Part shown: in pieces, positions 55,873 through 64,000 of the stretch
Layout of the letters: the number at the start of each line of letters is the position of its first letter
How positions within the stretch are numbered: position 1 is the stretch's first letter
Assembly (NCBI RefSeq): GCF_003325375.1
Contig: NZ_CP030862.1
Span: forward strand, 685,501 to 749,500
DNA: 64,000 nt
Origin: Streptomyces globosus
GTDB taxonomy: Bacteria; Actinomycetota; Actinomycetes; Streptomycetales; Streptomycetaceae
Direction of reading: 5' to 3'
The notes under the pieces: model-generated
The model's database searches: none
What the model saw: the letters and a program-made list of their open reading frames with translations, nothing else
Told to the model about the DNA's origin: nothing
Program-made: the position numbers and the translations under genes

Positions 55873-56355
55873 CTAGCGGATGTTCGGGTCGAAGGTGAAG
55901 ATCACCAGCGTGCCCAGGAGGATGGTGAACACCGTGGCGGTGTACAGCAGGCCCTTCAGCCACAGGCGCGTGTTCGCGCGCTCCGCGTAGTCGTTGATCA
56001 CGGTACGCAGGCCGTTGGCGCCGTGCAGCATGGCCAGCCACAGCATCAGCAGGTCCCAGACCTGCCAGAACGGGGACGCCCAGCGGCCCGCCACGAAGGC
56101 GAAGCCGATCTTGGACACGCCGCCGTCCAGCACCAGCTGGATCAGGAGGTGGCCGATGACCAGGACGACGAGGACGATGCCCGAGAGGCGCATGAAGAGC
56201 CACGCGGCCATCTCGAAGTTGCCGCGCGTCGAGCGCGGCGTCTTCCCGGTGCGCTTGCGCGGGGCCTCGATGTACGGAGCCGGGTTGTCGACGTCGTAGA
56301 GGCTCACGCCCTCCACGTCGCCGATGGCCTTGGCGGAAGAAGTGTCAGAGGACAT
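55873..56355 (-). CDS. sdhD: Succinate dehydrogenase membrane anchor subunit
   Basis: A 160-residue protein from ATG 56355 (a GTG at 56364 would overlap the sdhC stop as GTGA). A soluble N-terminus (E-G-V-S-L-Y-D-V-D-N-P-A-P) is followed by three helices with conserved His (V-I-G-H-L-L, M-L-H-G-A-N-G-L). It anchors SdhAB and helps bind haem and quinone. Confidence 0.95.
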   Translation of the reverse strand: MSSDTSSAKAIGDVEGVSLYDVDNPAPYIEAPRKRTGKTPRSTRGNFEMAAWLFMRLSGIVLVVLVIGHLLIQLVLDGGVSKIGFAFVAGRWASPFWQVWDLLMLWLAMLHGANGLRTVINDYAERANTRLWLKGLLYTATVFTILLGTLVIFTFDPNIR

Positions 56356-56360
56356 GCGCG

Positions 56361-56741
56361 TCACTTCCCGAACAGTTCAGCGGCTGCGTGGCCGAGCACG
56401 GGGTACAGGGCCCCGACCATCAGCACGAACCAGATGCCCATGACCCACCAGAGCATCGCCTTCTGGTGGCGGGGCCCCTTGGACCAGAAGTCCACGGCGA
56501 TGACACGGAGACCGTTGAGCGCGTGGAAGAGGATGGCGGCGACGAGGCCGTACTCCAGCAGCGCGACGATCGGGGTCTTGTAAGTCGCCACGACGTCGTC
56601 GTACGCCTCGGGGGAGACGCGGACGAGAGCGGTGTCGAGGACGTGTACGAACAGGAAGAAGAAGATGAGGACGCCGGTGACTCGGTGAGCCACCCAGGAC
56701 CACATTCCTTCCCGGCCGCGGTACAGCGTTCCAGCCGGCAC
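56361..56741 (-). CDS. sdhC: Succinate dehydrogenase cytochrome b556 subunit
   Basis: A 126-residue three-helix subunit from GTG 56741, with S-W-V-A-H-R-V-T-G-V-L and the haem-ligand region F-V-H-V-L-D-T; a second His lies in L-F-H-A-L-N-G-L. First gene of the sdhCDAB operon. A TACGAT -10-like hexamer occurs upstream on this strand without a clear -35. Confidence 0.96.
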   Translation of the reverse strand: MPAGTLYRGREGMWSWVAHRVTGVLIFFFLFVHVLDTALVRVSPEAYDDVVATYKTPIVALLEYGLVAAILFHALNGLRVIAVDFWSKGPRHQKAMLWWVMGIWFVLMVGALYPVLGHAAAELFGK

Positions 56742-56874
56742 GGAAAACCCTCCGGAAGCGGGGCGGGGGCCAGCCGGCTTCGTTGTCGGTCGGGCCCGGC
56801 CGGGTACGGTCCACCGGCCCCGGACATCGTAGCGACGCTTTGTCGGTTCCTTCGCGCGGGGTCCGCCGGTGTGA

Positions 56875-57459
56875 TCAAACAGGCACGGACGGCCTATCCC
56901 GCACGGGCGAATCGCCCCGTTTAGGCGCTGATACCCCTTCGCGGGAAGCGAGCCGGTCCGTCAGGTCGGCGAGCCGGGCCAGCGCGAGCCGGCGCAGCTC
57001 CTCCGCGGAGATCGCCCGCTCCTCCTCCACCTCCAGGCCCATCCGGCGGCGGATCGCCGCCATCAGCTGCCCGGCCCGCTCCTCCGGCGGATGCCCGTCG
57101 AGGCAGATCACGAAGGAATGCCCGAACGTGCGCTCGTACTCCGCCCGGGCGGCGTCCAGCGCGAGCCGGGCCGCGTACGGCGCGCCGTCGGCCAGCTCCG
57201 CCGGCGGCTCGACGGCCAGCGCCCCGACGAGATCGGAGTCGGACAGGTCGTACGACGCCTCGTCGGCCGCGGCGCGCAGAGCGCCCGCGTCCGGGTACGG
57301 TCGGTGCGCGGCCACCTGCTGCGCCCACCGCGGGCTGCCGCAGCACTGCAGCAGCACGGCTTCGGCGAGCTCGGCGGGCAGGGCGTTGAACCGCGCCAGG
57401 CCGCGGTCGCCGGAGAGGGCGGAGCTGCCGCGGGCCTGCGCCGGAAGGTGGCTCGACAG
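56875..57459 (-). CDS. 2-oxo-4-hydroxy-4-carboxy-5-ureidoimidazoline (OHCU) decarboxylase, apparent CTG start
   Basis: A 194-residue uric-acid pathway enzyme that releases CO2 from OHCU to give allantoin. Family motifs: L-A-R-F-N-A-L-P near the N-terminus, C-C-G-S-P-R-W, A-H-R-P-Y-P-D, D-E-A-S-Y-D-L-S, and the catalytic-region F-G-H-S-F-V-I-C-L-D-G-H-P-P-E-E-R. No ATG, GTG or TTG lies between the upstream in-frame stop (57499-57501) and the GTG at 57357, which falls after conserved residues. A CTG at 57459 sits six bases after GAGGAG, so it is the likely start. Confidence 0.85.
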   Translation of the reverse strand: MSSHLPAQARGSSALSGDRGLARFNALPAELAEAVLLQCCGSPRWAQQVAAHRPYPDAGALRAAADEASYDLSDSDLVGALAVEPPAELADGAPYAARLALDAARAEYERTFGHSFVICLDGHPPEERAGQLMAAIRRRMGLEVEEERAISAEELRRLALARLADLTDRLASREGVSAPKRGDSPVRDRPSVPV

Positions 57460-57852
57460 CGGGGGCTCCTCGGGGCGCGGTGCGGGTGTGCCGCAACGCT
57501 AGCGACGCCGGACGCGGTCCGCTGTACCGATTCGGGGTTTTCACCCGGAAGTAAGCCGAAAGGATGAGCGGGATGTCCGGCTGCGCGCACACCAGGGGTG
57601 CCGGGAGGCGGGGAGAGGGTCGCGGAAGCGCGCCGGAGGGGGTGGAAGACGACCGAGGCCGCCACCCCCCACAGGAGAGGCCCCGGTCGCCGTCCGTACG
57701 GGCTCGTGCGACAAGCCCGTACCCTCCTCAGCGCCGCGCGTGCGTTTTGTGTCACACCCCGCTTCGCGCACGCTTGATTGCAGGCCGTACAACTCGTGGA
57801 CGAAGGTACTTGAAAGCCGTAACGTGCTGATTTGCGCCACACGTACAGGACA
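57460..57852. other. Intergenic region, OHCU decarboxylase to sigma factor, two hairpins
   Basis: 393 bases without a credible gene. Contains GACCG-A-GGCC...GGCC-C-CGGTC (57651-57688) and the 9-bp stem GTACGGGCT / AGCCCGTAC (57696-57722), then an AT-richer stretch up to the sigma factor start. The hairpins could belong to a leader RNA or a small RNA; nothing known was recognised. Confidence 0.5.
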
Positions 57853-58617
57853 GTGAACGGGTTGGGGACTTTGCTGGGGGACGACGCGGAGCTGACCGCC
57901 GCCGTGCTCGCGGCACAGGACGGCGACGAGAACGCGTTCCGTGCTGTGTACCGCGCCGTGCACCCGCGGCTGCTGGGGTACGTCCGCACCCTCGTCGGGG
58001 ACTCCGACGCGGAGGACGTGGCCTCCGAGGCGTGGCTGCAGATCGCCCGCGACCTCGGGACCTTCACCGGCGACGCCGACCGCTTCCGCGGCTGGGCGGC
58101 CCGGGTGGCCCGCAACCGGGCGCTGGACCACATCCGCATGCGCGGACGCCGCCCCGCCGTCGGCGGGGACGAGACGGAGCTGACGGGCCGGGCCGCCGAC
58201 AGCGACACCGCGGCCCTGGCGATGGAGGCGCTGTCCACCGGCCGCACCATGGAGCTGATCGCGCGGCTTCCGCAGGACCAGGCCGAGGCCGTCGTGCTGC
58301 GTGTCGTGGTCGGCCTGGACGCCAAGAGCGCCGCCGAGACCCTCGGGAAGCGCCCGGGGGCCGTGCGGACCGCCGCCCACCGCGGGCTGAAGAAGCTGGC
58401 GGAGCTGCTCGGGGCCGAGGGCTCTCCCGCGCCGGAGGCGGAGGCCGGCTCCAGGGCGGCCGCGGCCGTCGGCCATAATGCCGGTGGCCAGGGCCGGGAC
58501 ACCGCGGGCGAGCGGGACCTCGACGCGGTTCCCGCACAGCGAGGCGGCCGGGGCGGCGGCCTCGTGGAACAAACCGGTGTGACGCATTCACGTTGGCGGA
58601 CGCAGAAGGACATGTGA
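57853..58617 (+). CDS. ECF-like RNA polymerase sigma-70 family factor
   Basis: A 254-residue sigma factor from GTG 57853. Region 2: F-R-A-V-Y-R-A-V-H-P-R-L-L-G-Y-V ... D-A-E-D-V-A-S-E-A-W-L-Q-I-A-R-D and F-R-G-W-A-A-R-V-A-R-N-R-A-L-D. Region 4: L-P-Q-D-Q-A-E-A-V-V-L-R-V-V-V-G-L-D-A-K-S-A-A-E-T-L. The ~65-residue C-terminal tail is Gly/Ala-rich and not part of the sigma core. The stop overlaps the next gene (TGATG), which encodes a membrane protein, a typical sigma/anti-sigma arrangement. Confidence 0.92.
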   Translation: MNGLGTLLGDDAELTAAVLAAQDGDENAFRAVYRAVHPRLLGYVRTLVGDSDAEDVASEAWLQIARDLGTFTGDADRFRGWAARVARNRALDHIRMRGRRPAVGGDETELTGRAADSDTAALAMEALSTGRTMELIARLPQDQAEAVVLRVVVGLDAKSAAETLGKRPGAVRTAAHRGLKKLAELLGAEGSPAPEAEAGSRAAAAVGHNAGGQGRDTAGERDLDAVPAQRGGRGGGLVEQTGVTHSRWRTQKDM

Positions 58618-59666
58618 TGGCCGACGAGCGCAACAGGTGGCTGGACCGGGCTGCCTCGGAACGAGTGCTGCGCGGCGCACCTGCCTCCGACGGCGCGGAT
58701 CCGCGCGACCCGGAGGCCGAGGCGCGCCTGCGGGCCGCCCTCGACATGCTGGTGCCGCCGCCGGCGCCCCCGGATGCGGAACTCCCCGGCGAGGCCGCCG
58801 CGGTGGCAGCCTTCCGCGCCGCGCGCGCCGCGGCGGGAGCCGCCGGCGAGGCGGAGCACTCCGGTGCGGCCGGTGCGGCCGTCCCCCTGGTGGAACTCGG
58901 CAGGGCGCCCTCCGCGGGTATCCCGGCGCAGGCGCATGGCTCCGCCGGCGGCCGGCGCGGCAGCCGCCCGGCGCGCTTCGCGCTGGCCGCGGCGCTGGCC
59001 GGGGTCGCCGTCGGCGGGCTGGCCGCGGCCGCGGGCGCCGGGCTGCTCGACCGGATCACCCACGACACCGCGGGCCCCGCCCCGGCGGTGTCGCTCAGCG
59101 CCGACGAGGACCCCGCGCAGCCGGGCCAGACCGTACGCCCCTCCTCCCCGCCGCAGCTCGTGCCCTCGCCGTTCCGCGGCGACGGCGCCGTACCGCCCTC
59201 GGGCACCCCGGCCACCCCCGGCGGGGAGACGGGCGCGGGCCAGGGCCGCGGCGGCGGCGGCGAGCCGGGCCTCGGCGCGGGCGGCACCGGCACGGCCCCG
59301 GACACGGCGACCGACGGCGGCAGCACCCGCGGCACCGGCAAGGAGACCCTGGGCGGCGCCACGCTGCTCGAACGGGAGCGGGAGACGCGCCGCAAGGCGG
59401 TCGACCTCTGCGAGGCGTACCGCTCGGGCCAGATGAACCCCGACCGCCGCGACCGGCTCTCCCGGCTGGCCCAGGGCATCGCGAAGATCCCGCACTACTG
59501 CGAGATGCTGCTTGACGGCCCCCGCGAGTCCGGCGGCTCCACGGCCCCCCGCGACCGCGCCGAACCGGGTGCTGTCCTGAAAACGCCCCGGCTGGGCCAG
59601 GCGCCCGCGGACCGGCCGGCCCTCCCGGGCCCGACGGCGTCCGCCCGCGTCCCCGTCTTCCGCTGA
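58617..59666 (+). CDS. Single-TM membrane protein coupled to the sigma factor (putative anti-sigma)
   Basis: A 349-residue protein from ATG 58617 (GTG 58614 is an alternative). Cytoplasmic first ~120 residues, one transmembrane helix (F-A-L-A-A-A-L-A-G-V-A-V-G-G-L-A-A-A-A-G), and an extracytoplasmic Pro/Gly/Thr-rich region with a conserved helical patch holding two Cys (V-D-L-C-E-A-Y ... P-H-Y-C-E-M-L). It lacks the zinc H-x-x-x-C-x-x-C motif of classic ZAS anti-sigmas, so the role rests on operon position. Confidence 0.8.
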   Translation: MADERNRWLDRAASERVLRGAPASDGADPRDPEAEARLRAALDMLVPPPAPPDAELPGEAAAVAAFRAARAAAGAAGEAEHSGAAGAAVPLVELGRAPSAGIPAQAHGSAGGRRGSRPARFALAAALAGVAVGGLAAAAGAGLLDRITHDTAGPAPAVSLSADEDPAQPGQTVRPSSPPQLVPSPFRGDGAVPPSGTPATPGGETGAGQGRGGGGEPGLGAGGTGTAPDTATDGGSTRGTGKETLGGATLLERERETRRKAVDLCEAYRSGQMNPDRRDRLSRLAQGIAKIPHYCEMLLDGPRESGGSTAPRDRAEPGAVLKTPRLGQAPADRPALPGPTASARVPVFR

Positions 59667-60055
59667 CCCCCCGCCCCCCGCGCGTCCGCGGCGGGGCGCG
59701 TTCGGAGGGAAACACGAGGTGGGCGCGGAGCCGCTGTAACACTTTTCGAACCCGCGGCGCAGTACAGAACGAGCCGACTGGTCATCGGCCGCGCAAGAGC
59801 CGGGGTTCCCCCCGTACCCCTGGGCTCTGCGCACACGGCGCGGGCGGGGTTCGTTCCCCCGGCCCTGCCCGCGCCCCCCTTCCCTCCCCCTCCCCGCGGT
59901 ACGGCGCCCTGCGCGCACCGAAAGCGCCCCGCCACCTCGCCCCGCCCCCTGCGGGCCGCCCGCGGGCAGCAGAAAGCCCGGGCGCCGGCAGGGCCGGGCA
60001 CCCGGGCTCGTGTCGGCGGGGCCCCTGGGCGGGGGCTCCGGCGCCGGCCTGCGGG
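59667..60055. other. Intergenic region, no gene seen
   Basis: 389 bases between two convergent genes. It is C-rich with several GC hairpins. One is a nested, imperfect GCGCA-AGAGCC ... GGGCTC-TGCGC structure near 59792-59832. Another is the transpeptidase terminator described separately. No tRNA or credible open frame. Confidence 0.5.
59975..60008. terminator. Hairpin after L,D-transpeptidase gene
   Basis: AGCCCGGG / CCCGGGCT stem with an inner GCCGGC/GCCGGGC stem, just past the minus-strand gene end. Confidence 0.65.
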
Positions 60056-60928
60056 TCACCAGTAGACGACGACCTTGTCGCCGACCTTCACCTGGTCGAA
60101 CAGCGCGGCGATCTTGCCCTTGTCGCGGACGTTCACACAGCCGTGCGAGGCGCCGTTGTAGCCGCGCGCCGCGAAGTCCGCCGAGTAGTGCACCGCCTGG
60201 CCGCCGCTGAAGAACATCGCGTACGGCATCGGCGTGTGGTAGATCGTCGACGTCCAGTCCTTGGCCTTCCAGCCCACGCTGAACTCGCCCTCGCGGGTCG
60301 GCGTGTTCTCGGAGCCGAAGCGGACGTCCATCGTCGAGATGATCTTTCCGTCGATCATCCAGGCGAGGGTGCGGCTCTCCTTGCTGATGCACATGACCCG
60401 GCCCTGCATGCAGCGCGGGTCCGGCGCGTCCGCCTCGTTGACCGCGGGCGGGCGCAGCTCGTCGGCGGTGGGCTTCTTGCTCATGGCCTGGATCTTCTTC
60501 CAGGTGGCCGCGTCGACCGCACCCGTGGCGGGCAGGCCGTTCTTGGCCTGGAAGGACTTGACGGCGGAGGTCGTCTTGGAGCCGTAGAAGCCGGTGGGCT
60601 TCACCGACATGAGCTTCAGCTGCTTCAGGCGGGCCTGGAGCTCGCGGACCTGCTCGCTGTCGTCGCCGTTCGCCATGATCGCCTTGACCGTCGGGGACGG
60701 CGAGGCCGAGGCGGACGGGGACGCCGACTGCGACGCGGACGGCGAGGGCGAGGCCGCCTTGCCGTCGTCGGACGGCGACGCGGAGGGCGACGGTTCCGCC
60801 GCGGACGCCGAGGGCACCGCCGACGCGGCGCCGGCCGGCGCCGACTCCGACGGTCCGCACGCCGTCGCGGCGAGCGCGACGGCGACGGCCGCTCCGAGCG
60901 CGCGGACTATGGCTTTCTGGCGGTGCAT
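60056..60928 (-). CDS. L,D-transpeptidase lipoprotein with peptidoglycan-binding domain
   Basis: A 290-residue protein from ATG 60928. Lipobox A-T-A-C-G after a hydrophobic signal, Ser/Pro/Ala-rich linker (residues ~25-80), a PG_binding_1 domain ([11 protein letters not shown] ... [15 protein letters not shown]), and a YkuD catalytic domain with S-H-G-C-V-N-V. It makes or edits 3-3 peptidoglycan cross-links at the cell surface. Confidence 0.95.
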   Translation of the reverse strand: MHRQKAIVRALGAAVAVALAATACGPSESAPAGAASAVPSASAAEPSPSASPSDDGKAASPSPSASQSASPSASASPSPTVKAIMANGDDSEQVRELQARLKQLKLMSVKPTGFYGSKTTSAVKSFQAKNGLPATGAVDAATWKKIQAMSKKPTADELRPPAVNEADAPDPRCMQGRVMCISKESRTLAWMIDGKIISTMDVRFGSENTPTREGEFSVGWKAKDWTSTIYHTPMPYAMFFSGGQAVHYSADFAARGYNGASHGCVNVRDKGKIAALFDQVKVGDKVVVYW

Positions 60929-61110
60929 GGCTGTCCCCCCGGGATTTCTGCTTCGTGTACCTAGGTGATGCCTGGCGGGCGTGGAGAGTTGCACACGCGG
61001 ACGGGATGTTGCGCCATTGTGACCAGCGGCCGTCAGGGGACGGCCCGCAGCCGTCGCGGGGAAGGTTGTATCAGCCCCGGGGCCCTTTGCTCTACGGAGG
61101 GTTTGGTCAC

Positions 61111-62691
<1,581 letters not shown>

Positions 62692-62735
62692 AACACCTGG
62701 CGCGACAGCAGCAACCCTGTGGAACACTCCTGCCC

Positions 62736-63398
62736 ATGCTGGGCGTCACCGATCTGCCGACCTACCTGGCCGGCCTCCTCCTGATCATCCTGCTGCCGGG
62801 GCCGAACTCCCTCTACGTGCTCTCCGTCGCCGCACGGCGCGGCGTGCGCACCGGGTACAAGGCCGCCGCCGGCGTCTTCACCGGCGATGCCGTCCTCATG
62901 ACACTGGCGGCCGCGGGCGCCGGGGCGCTGCTCCAGACCAGCCCCCTGCTCTTCGGCGTCGTCAAACTGCTCGGCGCCGGCTACCTGACCTGGCTCGCCG
63001 TCGGGATGCTCCGCGGGGCCTGGACGCTGTGGCGGTCGCGGGCCGGGCGGGACGAGCCCGGCGCGGCGGAGCCGCAGCCGGCCGGGGAGGCCGCCGCCGA
63101 GCGGGAGCGGCCGTACCGGCGGGCCGTCGTGATCAGCCTGCTCAACCCGAAGGCGATCCTCTTCCTGGTCTCCTTCTTCGTGCAGTTCGTCGATCCCGGC
63201 TACGCCTACCCGGCGCTGTCCTTCCTGCTGCTGGGCGCCCTGCTCCAGCTGGGCAGCTTCCTCTACCTGACGCTGCTGATATTCGGCGGCACCCGCCTGT
63301 CGGCCGCCTTCCGCCGCCGCCGGCGGCTGAGCGCCGGGGCGACCTCCGCCGCGGGCGTCCTCTTCCTCGGCTTCGCGGCCAAGCTCGCCACGGGGTGA
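62736..63398 (+). CDS. LysE/RhtB family exporter
   Basis: A 220-residue amino-acid exporter from ATG 62736. Six helices; family signature L-P-G-P-N-S-L-Y-V-L-S-V-A-A-R-R-G in helix 1 and S-L-L-N-P-K-A-I-L-F-L-V-S-F-F in the middle, close to LeuE-type proteins. Substrate unknown. It follows the mutase gene by about 45 bases. Confidence 0.92.
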   Translation: MLGVTDLPTYLAGLLLIILLPGPNSLYVLSVAARRGVRTGYKAAAGVFTGDAVLMTLAAAGAGALLQTSPLLFGVVKLLGAGYLTWLAVGMLRGAWTLWRSRAGRDEPGAAEPQPAGEAAAERERPYRRAVVISLLNPKAILFLVSFFVQFVDPGYAYPALSFLLLGALLQLGSFLYLTLLIFGGTRLSAAFRRRRRLSAGATSAAGVLFLGFAAKLATG

Positions 63399-63649
63399 CA
63401 TCAGGGGGCGCGCACGCTGCTCGGCGCGCCGTGCGATGGGCCGAGGCGCCGTCAGCTCCCCGTCCACGCCCGTCCACACGCCCCCGTACGCAACGGCGGT
63501 CCGGGCGGCCACGGGGCCGGATGAGCGCGCGAGTTTACCCCTGGGTGCAACCGGTCATGCGTCCAGAGGCTTGGTTTTTTTCCCCTGACGGCATGAACTT
63601 TTGCTGATCTCCATCCAGTTGGACCATTCGTGCGCCTACCCTTCAACGG

Positions 63650-64000
63650 GTGAACCAGTTGATGTCCCGCGAGTCCCAGACCGTCCTGCCCGGTGTGCCC
63701 TCCCAGCCCGAGCTGCCGGGGAAGCTGCCGGACCACCTGCGTGCCGAACTGATCGCCTTCCGCCGGGACTTGCACATGCACCCCGAGCTAGGACACCAGG
63801 AGTTCCGCACCACGGCGGCCATCAAGGCCCGACTGGAGGAAGCCGGCCTGCGCCCACGCGTGCTGAAGTCCGGCACCGGGCTGGTGTGCGACGTGGGCAC
63901 CTGGGACGGCGGCCGGCCGATGCTGGCCCTGCGTGCGGACATCGACGCCCTTCCCATCCCCGACGCCAAGACCCACGTCCCCTACCGCTCGACGGTCCCC
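63650..64000 (+). CDS. M20 family amidohydrolase (3' cut off)
   Basis: The first 117 residues of an M20 peptidase/amidohydrolase, running off the window end. GTG 63650, with an N-terminal extension then F-R-R-D-L-H-M-H-P-E-L-G-H-Q-E-F and L-A-L-R-A-D-I-D-A-L-P-I, the metal-binding opening of the hippurate hydrolase/HipO-like group. Substrate and metal cannot be told from the part seen. The 250-base gap upstream holds a T-run but no gene. Confidence 0.88.
   Translation, partial: MNQLMSRESQTVLPGVPSQPELPGKLPDHLRAELIAFRRDLHMHPELGHQEFRTTAAIKARLEEAGLRPRVLKSGTGLVCDVGTWDGGRPMLALRADIDALPIPDAKTHVPYRSTVP

Noticed and set aside
57564-57830. 88-codon plus-strand frame in the gap before the sigma factor
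   Set aside because: Arg/Gly/Pro-rich with no domain or conserved pattern; the hairpins in the same DNA explain it better as non-coding.
60929-61110. Cobalamin riboswitch ahead of the mutase
   Set aside because: No B12-box sequence was seen in this 180-base gap or upstream of the IcmB-type gene.

Overview
The window is about 72-75% GC, is densely coded with strong third-position G/C bias, and uses GTG starts and ATGA/GTGA-coupled genes freely. Together with families such as the SCO4848-type membrane protein, DUF6350, DUF3017, DUF5691 and DUF5682, it reads as the conserved chromosomal core of a Streptomyces or a close relative. No tRNA, rRNA, CRISPR array, transposase or phage gene was found.

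Layout. 1-7800: a cut-off membrane protein, a DoxX protein, a PspC-domain membrane protein with a small partner, a divergent PspC histidine kinase/LuxR regulator pair, a membrane esterase, a NlpC/P60 hydrolase and a 4-TM protein. 7919-13034: PcrA helicase, an unusual M23 peptidase and a lipase. 13244: a stand-alone B12-binding mutase subunit (IcmB type). 13714-21484: five accessory-type genes (DUF5691 and a SWIM-family remnant on -, then MoxR ATPase, DUF5682 and vWA on +) arranged around one divergent promoter. 21758-23850: sucCD. 23966-28132: a membrane-anchored XRE/sigma-like protein, DUF6350 and a small membrane protein. 28457-34204: purN-purH, folD-DUF3017 and mdh. 34272-39295: AhpD-like protein with divergent MocR regulator, MepB, a DMT transporter, and a YgiB/YgiC-like pair. 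39345-43353: rocD, then glyA behind a probable ZTP riboswitch, and trpS. 43476-53185: small enzymes and membrane proteins, D-Ala-D-Ala carboxypeptidase, metallophosphoesterase, and two TetR-controlled units with visible operators. 53327-56741: sdhCDAB. 56875-60928: OHCU decarboxylase with an apparent CTG start, an ECF-like sigma factor with a membrane partner, and an L,D-transpeptidase. 61111-64000: an acyl-CoA mutase large subunit, a LysE exporter and the start of an M20 amidohydrolase.

How the genes fit together. TCA enzymes (sucCD, mdh, sdhCDAB) and one-carbon/purine genes (purN, purH, folD, glyA) dominate. The glyA leader matches the ZTP riboswitch, which senses the purine intermediate that PurH consumes. 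The B12 subunit at 13.2 kb and the B12-domain-less mutase at 61.1 kb could act together and feed succinyl-CoA into this pathway.

Most promising for a new system is the MoxR-DUF5682-vWA / SWIM-DUF5691 block. Its shared promoter region carries an inverted pair of TTGTCAGTG boxes. The minus-strand copy matches the actinobacterial PafBC/RecA-independent DNA-damage promoter pattern (TTGTCRGTG-N8-TANNNT) and lies so close to the ATG that the transcript should be leaderless. The SWIM-family protein lacks the zinc-binding domain that names the family.
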